A DNA stretch of 64,000 bases from Sphingobacteriaceae bacterium (GCA_903642215.1 CAHJWG010000007.1:1-64000), one strand, 5' to 3'; counted from the first letter of the stretch, positions 26,007 to 35,135 are shown. Notes: generated by a model not told the origin, from the sequence alone. Made by a program: numbers and translations.

Positions 26007-27881
26007 TTATTTTAGTGAGACAGTTTTCTTTGCGCTGGCTGTTTTATTTTTTCGGGTGGATAAATGATTTTCTACTAATCTGGAAATAGTATGCAAAAGG
26101 TGTAAGTGTATTTCCTGGATGTGATGCGGATTGTTGGATGGTACAATAATGTTGAGGTGTGCATAAGTAGCTGCATCACCGCCGCCTTTGCCCAGCATAG
26201 CAATGCAGGTCATTTGTTTTTTGTGCGCCACTTTTATGGCATTTACAATATTTACAGATTGGCCGCTGGTGCTTAAACACAGTAAAATATCGCCTTTTTT
26301 ACCATAAGTTTCTATCTGGCGCGAAAAAACATCATCAAAACCAACATCGTTAGCGAAACCTGTGAGCACAGAAGTATCAGCAGCCAATGAAATCACCGGT
26401 AAACCCTGCCTTTCGGAACTTTCAAAATGACTTACCATTTCTGCCGTAAAGTGTAAACTTCCGGCAGCACTGCCGCCGTTGCCGCAAACTAATAATTTTT
26501 TATCCGCAGATAAGGCATTGCTGATCAAGGTTGCCGCTTGTGCAACCGGGATGCGCAATGCTCTTTTTGCACGTAAAAAAGTATCGGCCGCTTTATCAAA
26601 AGCTTGGTCGATCAGCGTTAATTCATTATCTTCTTCGCTTAACAAAGCGTTGCCATGGATAATTTTTTCGTACATGCTGATCGCCGTTTCCGAAATTTTA
26701 TGCCAGGTAAACAAAGCATTTACCCGCCGGATGGCGTTATCGCGCATATCATTCTGCAATTTTTTATTGCTGATCAGTTCAAATATCTTTTGTGCCAGCG
26801 CATCCGGATTGTTTGGCGGAACGAGAAAGCCGGTTCGGCCATCGGCAACACTGTGTTTAATTCCGCCAACATTTGCACCAATTACCGGCGTGCCGCAGGC
26901 CATTGCTTCCAGCGGCGTAATGCCAAAAGGCTCATACCAAGGCGTGGTGATAAAAATATCTGCGGCGGCATAATAATATTTTAAAATATCGCGGTTTTTA
27001 CGGCCAACAAAAGTAACATCGGCGGTAACGCCGTTATCTGCTGCCAGCTTTTTTAGGCGCAGCATTTCCGGGTTCTGGTCGGTTTCCGGGTTATCCGCTT
27101 CTCCGCCCACCACTACCAAGCGCAAAGGCGTATCGGTTTTTTTAACTTTTACCAAAGCGCGGATCACATTATCAATCCCTTTCCGCGGAACCATCCGGCC
27201 TAACTGCAAGATAATATTTTCGTTTGTTTCAAAATTCAGAACCATCCGGGCCAGTTTTTTATCGATCGGATAAAATTCTGTCGGGCAGAAACCGCAAGGA
27301 ATAATGGTGATATTATCCGGGTTGGCATTGTAGTAATTAATCAGATCTTCCTGATCCTGCGGGCATTCGGCAATAATCTGATCTGCCTGGCGGGCAATTT
27401 CTTCTTCGATTAAAATACGTTCTTTCGGGAATTTATCCTGCTCGCCCTGATGGATCCGCCGAACATGGCCCAGTGCATGATAAGTAATTACAAACGGGAT
27501 TTTGAGCTGCTGTTTTAAGTTGCAGGCAACCAGGCCAGACATCCAGAAGTTGGCATGAACCAGCGCGTAACCTGCTTTTTCGCTTGCAATAAAAGCAACC
27601 ATGGCAGCTGTAAAATCAGGCATGTATTGTAACAGGTCTTCCTTCGGGATAAAATCTTCGGGGCCGGCCGTAACGTGGATAATGCGTACGCCCTGCACCC
27701 AGCAAACAATTTCGGGGAAACGGGTATCATCCCGGCGGGTAAAAATATCAACCTCGTACCCGGATTGTGCAATATGCTTGGCCAGTTCTCCCACATACAC
27801 GTTTTGTCCACCGCTATCCACACCGCCCAGCATAGCCAGAGGAGAAGCATGTTCACTGATAAAGGCTATCCTGTTTTTCAT
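26007..27881 (-). CDS. GT4 glycosyltransferase fused to a GmhA-type SIS isomerase domain
   Basis: The 624-residue protein joins two enzymes. Residues 1 to about 415 are a GT-B family-4 glycosyltransferase of the sucrose-phosphate-synthase-like group: GGVDSGGQNVYVGELA near the start, LQLGRMVPRKG, and the nucleotide-sugar EPFGITPLEAMACGTPVIG block. Residues about 430-610 are a SIS domain with GNGGSAAGSLHFTAEM and LCLSTSGQSVNIVNA. Glu481 and His592 match the catalytic pair of sedoheptulose-7-phosphate isomerase GmhA. A lysine-rich tail closes the protein. The fusion would place heptose precursor synthesis and sugar transfer in one chain, consistent with gmhB and GT9 nearby. Confidence 0.88.
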   Translation of the reverse strand: MKNRIAFISEHASPLAMLGGVDSGGQNVYVGELAKHIAQSGYEVDIFTRRDDTRFPEIVCWVQGVRIIHVTAGPEDFIPKEDLLQYMPDFTAAMVAFIASEKAGYALVHANFWMSGLVACNLKQQLKIPFVITYHALGHVRRIHQGEQDKFPKERILIEEEIARQADQIIAECPQDQEDLINYYNANPDNITIIPCGFCPTEFYPIDKKLARMVLNFETNENIILQLGRMVPRKGIDNVIRALVKVKKTDTPLRLVVVGGEADNPETDQNPEMLRLKKLAADNGVTADVTFVGRKNRDILKYYYAAADIFITTPWYEPFGITPLEAMACGTPVIGANVGGIKHSVADGRTGFLVPPNNPDALAQKIFELISNKKLQNDMRDNAIRRVNALFTWHKISETAISMYEKIIHGNALLSEEDNELTLIDQAFDKAADTFLRAKRALRIPVAQAATLISNALSADKKLLVCGNGGSAAGSLHFTAEMVSHFESSERQGLPVISLAADTSVLTGFANDVGFDDVFSRQIETYGKKGDILLCLSTSGQSVNIVNAIKVAHKKQMTCIAMLGKGGGDAATYAHLNIIVPSNNPHHIQEIHLHLLHTISRLVENHLSTRKNKTASAKKTVSLK

Positions 27882-27912
27882 AATTTGTTATTTGATTCAA
27901 AAAGCTTAAGTT

Positions 27913-28839
27913 TTAGTTTGTGCGGATTGGTGCTTTAACAGCAAGGTTGAGCAGCTGTTTCCAGTCGGATAAAAATCGGGTTGAGCTAAAAAATTTCAAT
28001 GCAGTTTGACGGGCTGCTGCACCGATTTGAACGGCTAATTGAGGATCATTCAATAAATCCTGCATTTTACTAATCAAGTAATTTAAATCAGCATTTACAA
28101 AACCAGAAACTTCATTACTTAAAATTGCAGGCAAAGCAGTGGTGGCCAGCCCAACAACGGGCATACCCAGCATCATGGCCTGGTAAACTGCAAATCCGGG
28201 ACTGGCGTAACGATCCGGGCAAAATAAAAACCGGTAAGAATGTAATTTTTCGGGCAGGTTCTGGTAAGTGAGGCCATCTTTTCCAATCTCCAGCAAATCT
28301 AATGGCAATGCTTCTTTTACCAGCAAAAAAATGTCAGTCCCGGCAGCGCGGTTATCCGCATCATTTTCTAAAACAACTGCGCCTTTTGCTTTTTCTCCTG
28401 TAAAAACAGTAGTATCGGTAGCAACGCCGTTTTCAATCACCGTTACCGGCACCTTATTATTATCCCACATTATTGCATTATAATGGTTTACGTGCACCAA
28501 ATGCACTTCCTCATTTTCAACAAAATGTTTCGCATTTGTAGGATGTTGTTTTGGCGGATGATGTTCTAAATAAACCTTGGGCAGTTCCTGCTGCTCATCC
28601 GATAAAATTTCAAATTGTGTAGTGGTATAACCCTTTTCGTCCTGAAAAAGAATGCAATCCAGCTGTAGGTTTTTTATTTCTGCAAGCTTGGTTTCAAAAA
28701 TATTGGTGTGGTTTGAAAGCTGCCGGCGGAAATTTTCATCCTTTGTTTCTTCAATATAAATCTCAAAATCTCCCTTCGCTAACTCCAATAAATACTGTTG
28801 ATTAACAGGCCAGGTAAAGATTTTATAACGTTGGTTCAT
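27913..28839 (-). CDS. glycosyltransferase, GT-B type
   Basis: A 308-residue protein with a late GT-B nucleotide-sugar block: FLFCPDRYASPGFAVYQAMMLGMPVVGLATTALPAIL. The middle segment (VPVTVIENGV) is where GT4 enzymes start the second Rossmann domain, but the first domain is unusually divergent and the linker short. It lies 31 bp upstream of the GT4-SIS fusion on the same strand, so it probably serves the same glycan. Donor and acceptor are unknown. A motif copy at 28307 encodes LVKEAL. Confidence 0.75.
   Translation of the reverse strand: MNQRYKIFTWPVNQQYLLELAKGDFEIYIEETKDENFRRQLSNHTNIFETKLAEIKNLQLDCILFQDEKGYTTTQFEILSDEQQELPKVYLEHHPPKQHPTNAKHFVENEEVHLVHVNHYNAIMWDNNKVPVTVIENGVATDTTVFTGEKAKGAVVLENDADNRAAGTDIFLLVKEALPLDLLEIGKDGLTYQNLPEKLHSYRFLFCPDRYASPGFAVYQAMMLGMPVVGLATTALPAILSNEVSGFVNADLNYLISKMQDLLNDPQLAVQIGAAARQTALKFFSSTRFLSDWKQLLNLAVKAPIRTN
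28307..28333 (+). repeat. interspersed motif inside a gene, ATGCTTC type
   Basis: AATGCTTCTTTTACC, gap AG, tail CAAAAAAATG within the glycosyltransferase gene (LVKEAL on the minus strand). Confidence 0.65.
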
Positions 28840-28902
28840 GTAAAAATTAATAATTCAATAAGCTGAAAATGATTTATTTAGATGTTTATATCCGTAAATT
28901 AA

Positions 28903-28924
28903 AATGCTTCTCTTGCGTAATTTT
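28903..28924 (+). repeat. degenerate interspersed motif
   Basis: AATGCTTCTCTTGC with tail TAATTTT: one C for T in the T-run. It lies in the divergent spacer before ccmC. Confidence 0.45.
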
Positions 28925-29027
28925 CTATCATTTTAAAGCAGCATTTGCCTGTTTTTTTATTCATGCTAACACGATACTAATTTGTTTGGTTTGATTGCCG
29001 GCTAATTTTATATCCGGTAAAAAGCTT

Positions 29028-29056
29028 AATGCTTCTTTTACAGCACAAAAAATTAT
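29028..29056 (+). repeat. interspersed motif, ATGCTTC type
   Basis: Core AATGCTTCTTTTAC, gap AGCAC, tail AAAAAATTAT, 70 bp before ccmC. Confidence 0.78.
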
Positions 29057-29097
29057 AGGGTAATGTAGTAAATAATACCGAAATGACTGCGAAGTGC

Positions 29098-29105
29098 TAC
29101 CTTTG
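29098..29105 (+). promoter_or_regulatory. -7 promoter box of the ccm operon
   Basis: TACCTTTG fits TAnnTTTG and lies 17 bp before the ccmC ATG (29123). Confidence 0.5.
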
Positions 29106-29122
29106 CCTATTCAAATTTAAAA

Positions 29123-29797
29123 ATGAAGTTTATCTATAAAAGCTGGTGGAAAATATTGGCCGTAGTTATGGTTACTTACACCTTAATTGCCGGATTATTA
29201 TTCCGCGTACCCGCGCTGCCAATTTTACACGAAACCATCCGAAACCTTTATTTCCATGTGCCGATGTGGATGGCAATGCTGGTTATATTTAGTATTTCTG
29301 TTTTTTACAGCATCAAATATTTGCGTACCGGTAAGGAAGAATATGATTTGATTGCTGTAGAGTGTGTAAATACAGGTGTCGTTTTTTTTATTTTTGGATT
29401 AGTTACCGGGATGATCTGGGCAAAATTTGCCTGGGGCGAATACTGGAGCAACGACCCGAAGCAAAACAGCGCAGCTATTGCGTTTTTACTTTACTGTGCT
29501 TATTTAGTGCTTCGTAATTCGATTGATGAGGAACAAAAACGCGGGAAAATTTCTGCAGTTTACAATATTTTTGCTTTCCCGATCATGATCGTGCTGATTT
29601 TTATCCTGCCCAGATTAACAGATTCCCTGCATCCCGGCAACGGCGGAAACCCGGCTTTTGGAAAATATGATCTGGACAGCCGGATGCGCGTAGTGCTTTA
29701 TCCCGCTTTTATTGCCTGGCCGCTAATTGCCGTTTGGATTGCCACGCTTCGTTACCGCATCAGGCTGATTGAAAATAAAAGAAATACCATAGATTAA
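29123..29797 (+). CDS. ccmC: cytochrome c maturation heme handling protein CcmC
   Basis: The 224-residue integral membrane protein has about six hydrophobic segments and the tryptophan-rich heme-handling loop WAKFAWGEYWSNDPKQN, a variant of the WGxxWxWDxR motif. Conserved periplasmic His residues lie in ETIRNLYFHVPMW and TDSLHP. CcmC loads heme onto CcmE in the periplasm. Upstream ccmA/ccmB are not in this window. ccmD follows after 4 bp. Confidence 0.92.
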   Translation: MKFIYKSWWKILAVVMVTYTLIAGLLFRVPALPILHETIRNLYFHVPMWMAMLVIFSISVFYSIKYLRTGKEEYDLIAVECVNTGVVFFIFGLVTGMIWAKFAWGEYWSNDPKQNSAAIAFLLYCAYLVLRNSIDEEQKRGKISAVYNIFAFPIMIVLIFILPRLTDSLHPGNGGNPAFGKYDLDSRMRVVLYPAFIAWPLIAVWIATLRYRIRLIENKRNTID

Positions 29798-29801
29798 TCT
29801 C

Positions 29802-30011
29802 ATGAAAAAAATATTGTTGTCTTTTTTGATGCTGTTTTTATCAACCTTTTTATTTGCCCAGCCGGCCAACAGTGTAGAAATGGCTGATGAAATGAGGAGT
29901 TCCGGCAAAATTTATGTAGTGATCGCCACCATCGTGATTGTGTTTATCGGACTGGCAATTTATCTTTTTACCATCGATCAGCGTTTAAAAAAGATCGAAC
30001 GGGAAAACTAA
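29802..30011 (+). CDS. ccmD: CcmD-like small membrane protein
   Basis: The 69-residue protein has a signal-like hydrophobic N-terminus (LLSFLMLFLSTFLFAQ), a second membrane helix (IYVVIATIVIVFIGLAIYLFTI) and a basic tail (DQRLKKIEREN). The second helix plus charged tail is the CcmD pattern, and position directly after ccmC supports it. CcmD helps release heme-loaded CcmE. It is longer than E. coli CcmD because of the extra N-terminal segment. Confidence 0.82.
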   Translation: MKKILLSFLMLFLSTFLFAQPANSVEMADEMRSSGKIYVVIATIVIVFIGLAIYLFTIDQRLKKIEREN

Positions 30012-30075
30012 TCAAGCCAAACCGTTATAAAATTAACCATACCGAATGCTCGAACGTATACTTGGCCTGTAAAAA

Positions 30076-30108
30076 TTTGTGTAATTGAAATAATTTCTTT
30101 CAATTTTG
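30076..30108 (+). promoter_or_regulatory. predicted promoter of gdhA
   Basis: TTTG at 30076-30079 and CAATTTTG at 30101-30108 (one mismatch to TAnnTTTG) are separated by 21 bp, close to the Bacteroidota -33/-7 spacing. It gives gdhA its own promoter inside the ccm run. Confidence 0.5.
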
Positions 30109-30148
30109 TACACCTTTTATACAACCAGTTAACGTAACAAAATTTATT

Positions 30149-31585
30149 ATGAGTAATTCTCTTATTCTGTCAGAAACAGAAAATCACTTTTTTAGTGATG
30201 TTTGTCAGTTTTTTGACCATGCTGCCCGGTTTACAAACCAAGATGCCGGTTTGCTGGATCAAATAAAATCCTGTAACAGCGTTTATCGTTTCCGCTTTCC
30301 TATCCGCCGTGGCAACAGCTTTGAAGTAATTGATGCCTGGCGCGTAGAACATTCTCATCACCAATCGCCAACTAAAGGCGGCATCCGCTACAGCGAAATG
30401 GTAAATGAGGACGAAGTAATGGCATTGGCTGCTTTGATGACCTATAAATGTGCTATTGTAAATGTGCCTTTTGGCGGTGCAAAAGGCGGTATCAAAATCA
30501 ATCCTAAAAATTATACCGTTCAGGAGCTTGAAAACATTACCCGCCGGTACACGGTAGAATTAATCAAGAAAAATTTTATCGGGCCAAGTATCGATGTCCC
30601 GGCCCCGGATTATGGTTCCGGCGAACGCGAAATGAGCTGGATTGCAGATACTTATGCAACGATGAATCCCGGACAAGGCGATGCTTTGGGCTGCGTTACC
30701 GGGAAACCGATTGCCCTGCACGGCATTGCAGGCAGGAGAGAAGCTACCGGCCGCGGCGTTGCTATTGCTACCCGCGAATGTGTAAGCGTTGCAGAAGATA
30801 TGAAAAAACTTGGGTTAATGCCGGGCATTTCCGGTAAGCGCGTAATTGTGCAGGGTTTGGGGAATGTCGGTTTTTATTCGGCTAAATATCTTGCTGAGTT
30901 TGGTGCTTTAATTGTTGGGATTTGTGAGTTTGAAGGCGCAATTTACAATGAAGACGGCCTGGATGTAAATACTGTTTTTGAGCACAGAAAAGCTACAGGT
31001 TCTATTTTAGGTTATCCCTTGGCGATGAAGGAATTTAAGAATTCGTTGGAAGGTTTGGAGCAGCCATGCGATATTCTGGTTCCCGCTGCGCTGGAGAATC
31101 AGATTACGGCTGATAACATCGGTCGCATCCAGGCAAAAATTATTGTTGAAGGTGCAAACGGGCCAACCTCGCCGGAGGCAGAAGCGGTGTTTACCGAACG
31201 CGGCGGAATAATTATTCCGGATATGTATGCCAATGCGGGCGGCGTTACGGTTTCTTATTTTGAATGGTTGAAAAACTTGTCGCATGTTTCTTTTGGCCGG
31301 ATTAACCGCCGGTTTGAAGAAACGGCCAGCATGAATTTAGTAAATATGGTGGAAGGATTAACCGGCGTAGCTTTATCGCCGATGCAGCGTTCTACCATTG
31401 TAAAAGGAGCATCAGAATTAGAATTGGTTAACTCCGGTTTAGAAGATACAATGATCCGTTCGTATCACGAAATCCGCGAAACTTTCGTACAAACACCCAA
31501 AATCGATACTTTAAGAACTGCTGCTTTTGTAGGCGCAATTAACAAGATTGCGGTTTCTTACAAAAACTTGGGCATCTGGCCGTAA
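30149..31585 (+). CDS. gdhA: Glu/Leu/Phe/Val-type glutamate dehydrogenase
   Basis: The 478-residue enzyme has the substrate loop KGGIRYSE, the catalytic-lysine segment [14 protein letters not shown] and [14 protein letters not shown]. The dinucleotide loop is VQGLGNVG, and the region [12 protein letters not shown] follows it. It interconverts glutamate and 2-oxoglutarate with NAD(P)H in the cytosol, linking carbon and nitrogen metabolism. It lies between ccmD and ccmE with spacers over 110 bp on both sides, its own likely promoter, and a motif-built terminator after it, so it looks like an independent unit inserted in the ccm cluster. Confidence 0.94.
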   Translation: MSNSLILSETENHFFSDVCQFFDHAARFTNQDAGLLDQIKSCNSVYRFRFPIRRGNSFEVIDAWRVEHSHHQSPTKGGIRYSEMVNEDEVMALAALMTYKCAIVNVPFGGAKGGIKINPKNYTVQELENITRRYTVELIKKNFIGPSIDVPAPDYGSGEREMSWIADTYATMNPGQGDALGCVTGKPIALHGIAGRREATGRGVAIATRECVSVAEDMKKLGLMPGISGKRVIVQGLGNVGFYSAKYLAEFGALIVGICEFEGAIYNEDGLDVNTVFEHRKATGSILGYPLAMKEFKNSLEGLEQPCDILVPAALENQITADNIGRIQAKIIVEGANGPTSPEAEAVFTERGGIIIPDMYANAGGVTVSYFEWLKNLSHVSFGRINRRFEETASMNLVNMVEGLTGVALSPMQRSTIVKGASELELVNSGLEDTMIRSYHEIRETFVQTPKIDTLRTAAFVGAINKIAVSYKNLGIWP

Positions 31586-31592
31586 GCATATG

Positions 31593-31618
31593 AATTTTTA
31601 GTTGGTAAAAGAAGCATT
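31593..31618 (-). repeat. interspersed motif, ATGCTTC type
   Basis: Minus-strand core AATGCTTCTTTTACC, gap AAC, tail TAAAAATT: a full consensus copy and the left half of an inverted pair. Confidence 0.85.
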
Positions 31619-31645
31619 TTCCATTCTGCGGGAAATGCTTCTTTT
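31607..31645 (+). terminator. terminator-like hairpin from two opposed motif copies
   Basis: AAAAGAAGCATTTTCC (31607-31622) pairs with GGAAATGCTTCTTTT (31631-31645), one bulged base and an 8-nt loop, just after gdhA. The stem is made of the interspersed-motif core in opposed orientation. Confidence 0.85.
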
Positions 31646-31658
31646 GTTTAGAATAATT
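31634..31658 (+). repeat. interspersed motif, ATGCTTC type
   Basis: AATGCTTCTTTTG with tail AGAATAATT, the right half of the inverted pair after gdhA. Confidence 0.65.
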
Positions 31659-31707
31659 CTAAATATGAGATAGAAACCCTGAAAAAAAGATTACGGACTT
31701 TGTTTTG

Positions 31708-31715
31708 TATTTTTG
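31708..31715 (+). promoter_or_regulatory. -7 promoter box before ccmE
   Basis: TATTTTTG fits TAnnTTTG, 30 bp before the preferred ccmE ATG at 31745. It argues against the upstream start at 31700. Confidence 0.45.
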
Positions 31716-31744
31716 TATGCTTATTAAAACCAAGTATTATCCAG

Positions 31745-32158
31745 ATGAAAAAAAGTTCAATATTAGGTATCATAGTTATCGCGGTTGCTATCTGTATCAT
31801 CATTAGCACTTATGCGGATACCAGCACTTACGGATCTTTTAACGAAGCCAAAACCACGCAAAGCGAATTACACGTTGTTGGCCATCTTAATAAAGAAAAG
31901 CAATTGATTTACGATGCCAAGAAAGACGCGAATTATTTTTCTTTTTTTATGAAAGATAACAAAGGCGAAGAATGTAAAATCGTTTTTACCGGCACCAAAC
32001 CACAGGATTTTGAACGTTCGGAGCAGATAGTTTTAACCGGACAAATGGTTGGCAAAGAGTTTCATGCTTCTAAAATATTGATGAAATGCCCTTCCAAATA
32101 CACTCAAGATAAAATAGATGTTACAGAAGCAAAAGCGTCCAAACAAGCTTCAATTTAA
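31745..32158 (+). CDS. ccmE: heme chaperone CcmE, Cys (CxxxY) variant
   Basis: From ATG 31745 the protein is 137 residues: one N-terminal membrane anchor (ILGIIVIAVAICIIIS) and a periplasmic OB-fold beta barrel. The heme-attachment motif is LMKCPSKY: Cys115 and Tyr119 replace the His/Tyr of E. coli (HxxxY, His130). This CxxxY form is known from some other lineages such as Desulfovibrio. CcmE carries heme from CcmC to CcmF. The longer frame from 31700 adds 15 residues before the anchor and includes the promoter box. Confidence 0.9.
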   Translation: MKKSSILGIIVIAVAICIIISTYADTSTYGSFNEAKTTQSELHVVGHLNKEKQLIYDAKKDANYFSFFMKDNKGEECKIVFTGTKPQDFERSEQIVLTGQMVGKEFHASKILMKCPSKYTQDKIDVTEAKASKQASI

Positions 32159-32166
32159 ATCTCTTA

Positions 32167-34629
32167 ATGGATATTCAATTTAAAGGCGAACACCTTTTTC
32201 CGGGTCAGCTCGGCCAGTTCTTTATTATTCTCGCATTTGGTTCGGCACTTTTCTCGGCCATTTGTTATTACTTCGCAACCGTAAATAAAAACCAGCTCGA
32301 CCAATCCTGGAGAAACTATGCCCGTTACGGCTATTTCCTCAACACATTATCTGTGGTTGGGATAGGTTCCTGCCTGTTTTACATCATTTACACACACTTA
32401 TTCGAGTATCATTACGCTTGGGCGCACTCATCTAAAACGCTACCGGTTTATTACATCATTTCCAGTTATTGGGAAGGGCAGGAGGGCAGTTTCTGGCTTT
32501 GGGGGTTTTGGCAGGCTCTATTAGGAAATCTCCTGATTTGGAAAGCCAAATCCTGGGAAAACTCGGTAATGGCAGTTGTGGCTTTGTCACAAGCTTTTAT
32601 CGCCTCTATGCTGATCGGTGTAGAAATGTTTGGAACACGTGTAGGTAGTTCTCCTTTTATTTTATTACGACAAGCAGTTGAAGCACCGATTTTTGGCCGC
32701 CCTGATTATCTAAATTATATTAAAGACGGCAATGGTTTGAATCCTACGTTACAAAACTATTGGATGGTAATTCATCCACCAGCCGTATTCCTTGGTTTTG
32801 CATCCATGGTAGTACCTTTTGCCTATGCCATTGCAGGATTATGGCAGCGCAGATACAAAGAATGGATTAAACCGGCAATTACTTATTCTTTGTTTGCAGT
32901 AATGGTTTTAGGAACCGCAATTATCATGGGTTCTTTCTGGGCTTACGAATCTCTAAACTTTGGTGGTTTCTGGGCCTGGGATCCGGTGGAAAATGCTTCT
33001 ATTATTCCATGGTTAACGTTAATTGGCGGTGTGCATGTTTTAGTTGTTTATAAAAATACCGGCCACTCTTACTTTACAGCGGCTTTTTTAGTCATCATTA
33101 GTTTTATATTGGTTTTATACGCTTCTTTTTTAACCCGAAGCGGTATTCTCGGCAGCACTTCCGTACACGCTTTTACAGATTTAGGCATGACCTGGCAACT
33201 GCTAGTTTTCCTGTTTGTTTTTATTGGGATTTCTGTTTGGCTGCTGGTTTCCCGCTGGAAAGAACTACCCATCACCAAAAAAGATGAAGAAACTTATTCG
33301 CGCGAATTCTGGATGTTTGTTGGTGCCATTTTCCTGGCACTATCTTGTTTGCAACTGATTGTTGTATCTTCCATACCAGTTTGGAATGCTATTTTCGGTA
33401 CAAAAACTGCGCCACCGGCAGAACCTGTTCGCTTATATAACATCGTACAATCTGCGTTTGCAGTGGTGGTAACACTGCTGATGGGTTTTGCACAATTTTT
33501 AAAATACAAACGCACGGACGCTACAACTTTCCTCATTCGTTCTGTAGTTTATCTGTTATTTGCGGCTTTGATTAGCGGATTGATTATCTGGAGTTCTGGC
33601 TTATACCACACACAAACAGTTTACATGCTGGTAATTTTTGGTTCTGTTTATGCAGTGCTTGCCAACACCAAATACCTGGCGGATCTTTTTAAAGGAAAAA
33701 CAAAATTAGTTGGTTCTGCCGTAGCGCATATTGGTTTTGCTTTATTACTGATTGGTGCTGTAATTGCTGCCGGAACAAGTAAAGTAATTACAATTAACGA
33801 TAGCGGTGTTGGCTTTGGGGAAGCATTTGAGAAAGTAGGAAACTCGCGAGAAAATCTTCGCTTGGATTTTAACACACCAACTAAAGTTGGCCCTTATACT
33901 GCAACCTATGTTGGAGATTCTTTAAACGGCCCTAACCATTATTTTAAAGTAAATTATAAACGTATTGACGATAAAAGCGGAAAGGTTAAGGAAGATTTTA
34001 CCTTGCTTCCTTATGCACAGGCTAACCGTAAGTTTGGTTTAGTTTCTTCTCCTGGCACTAAGCATTACGTTTTCAAAGATATGTATTCTTATGTGAGCAT
34101 TGCCTGGCCGATGAAGTTTCAGGACGATCAAACATCTGAAAGTGAAGGACATGCAGAAAGTAACGACGATAAAGAATATGCAAAACCGGTTGCGCACGAA
34201 ATGAAAATTGGTGATACCGTACGTTATCGTGCCGGATTGATTATTTTAAAAGCGATACGTAAAGATGCGAAAGTACGCGATATCCCGATGGCTAAAAATG
34301 ATGTTTCCGTTGGTGCGCAATTGGAAGTTCAAAGCAATGGTAAAGTGTTTACCACCGAGCCGATTTTTATGATTAAGGGCGGCAGCAGGTTTGATTTTAG
34401 CAAGAAAATTGACAGTGCCGATTTGAAAGTTCGTTTCTCCAATATTTTGCCCGAAAAAGGTAAAATGGAAATTACAACTTACGTAAAACCGGAAGGCGAA
34501 AAACCTTATATTGTAATGAAAGCGATTGAGTTTCCATCGATAAATTTCTTCTGGTCAGGCACCATTATTATGGTAATCGGATTTTTACTTTCTATTTTCC
34601 GCAGGAATAAAGAATTGAAAATTGTGTGA
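32167..34629 (+). CDS. ccmF: cytochrome c heme lyase CcmF/CcsA family
   Basis: An 820-residue polytopic protein with the WWD heme-handling signature FGGFWAWDPVENASIIPWL, flanked by many membrane helices and His-bearing loops. After the last core helix lies a periplasmic domain (about residues 540-790, DFNTPTKVGPYTATYVGDSL onward), then a terminal helix and a basic end. It joins heme to apocytochrome CxxCH motifs. It begins 8 bp after ccmE, so the two are co-transcribed. Confidence 0.93.
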   Translation: MDIQFKGEHLFPGQLGQFFIILAFGSALFSAICYYFATVNKNQLDQSWRNYARYGYFLNTLSVVGIGSCLFYIIYTHLFEYHYAWAHSSKTLPVYYIISSYWEGQEGSFWLWGFWQALLGNLLIWKAKSWENSVMAVVALSQAFIASMLIGVEMFGTRVGSSPFILLRQAVEAPIFGRPDYLNYIKDGNGLNPTLQNYWMVIHPPAVFLGFASMVVPFAYAIAGLWQRRYKEWIKPAITYSLFAVMVLGTAIIMGSFWAYESLNFGGFWAWDPVENASIIPWLTLIGGVHVLVVYKNTGHSYFTAAFLVIISFILVLYASFLTRSGILGSTSVHAFTDLGMTWQLLVFLFVFIGISVWLLVSRWKELPITKKDEETYSREFWMFVGAIFLALSCLQLIVVSSIPVWNAIFGTKTAPPAEPVRLYNIVQSAFAVVVTLLMGFAQFLKYKRTDATTFLIRSVVYLLFAALISGLIIWSSGLYHTQTVYMLVIFGSVYAVLANTKYLADLFKGKTKLVGSAVAHIGFALLLIGAVIAAGTSKVITINDSGVGFGEAFEKVGNSRENLRLDFNTPTKVGPYTATYVGDSLNGPNHYFKVNYKRIDDKSGKVKEDFTLLPYAQANRKFGLVSSPGTKHYVFKDMYSYVSIAWPMKFQDDQTSESEGHAESNDDKEYAKPVAHEMKIGDTVRYRAGLIILKAIRKDAKVRDIPMAKNDVSVGAQLEVQSNGKVFTTEPIFMIKGGSRFDFSKKIDSADLKVRFSNILPEKGKMEITTYVKPEGEKPYIVMKAIEFPSINFFWSGTIIMVIGFLLSIFRRNKELKIV

Positions 34630-34652
34630 TTAGATTCTTATCTTTAATCAAC

Positions 34653-34678
34653 ATACTTCTTTTACCATGCAAAAATTA
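34653..34678 (+). repeat. interspersed motif containing a start codon, ATACTTC type
   Basis: Core ATACTTCTTTTACC, gap ATGC, tail AAAAATTAG. The ATG of the next gene (34667) is in the variable gap. Confidence 0.8.
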
Positions 34679-35098
34679 GCAGGCTTATTTTTTATTCTGA
34701 TCACAACTATCACCATAACTGCAACTGCACAATCCAAAGAAGAAAAAGAAGTTGCAGCAGCGGTTCAAGTTCTAACAAAAGCAATGATTGATGGTGATAG
34801 ATCAGCTTTGGAAAACATCAGTTCTGATGCATTAAGTTATGGCCATTCCAGCGGGAAAGTACAAGATAAAGCTACTTTTGTGGAGGTAATTGCAAGCGGC
34901 CAATCAGATTTTGTAACCATTAATTTAACCGATCAAACCGTCATTGTAAAAGATCAAACAGCTATAGTTCGCCACAAATTCTCTGCACAAACCAATGATG
35001 GCGACAAGCCGGGAACTGTAAATATTGGTGTAATGCTGGTTTGGGTAAAAGAAAAAGGAGCCTGGAAGTTGTTGGGCCGGCAAGCTTTTAAACTATAA
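34667..35098 (+). CDS. secreted NTF2-like (DUF4440/SnoaL-type) protein
   Basis: A 143-residue protein with a signal peptide (LAGLFFILITTITITATAQS) and a cone-shaped NTF2-like domain: EVAAAVQVLTKAMIDGDRSALENI..DALSYGHSSGKVQDKATFVEVIASG and a closing GVMLVWVKEKGAWKLLGRQAFKL. This matches the DUF4440/SnoaL-like layout. Function is unknown. Many relatives bind small ligands. The start codon sits within a motif copy. Confidence 0.82.
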   Translation: MQKLAGLFFILITTITITATAQSKEEKEVAAAVQVLTKAMIDGDRSALENISSDALSYGHSSGKVQDKATFVEVIASGQSDFVTINLTDQTVIVKDQTAIVRHKFSAQTNDGDKPGTVNIGVMLVWVKEKGAWKLLGRQAFKL

Positions 35099-35135
35099 AA
35101 TTTTAGCTCATTTATTTATCTTTTAAAAGAAATAA

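Noticed and set aside
26479..26973. 164-codon open frame opposite the GT4-SIS gene
   Set aside because: Antisense to a clear two-domain enzyme; its translation has no domain signature.
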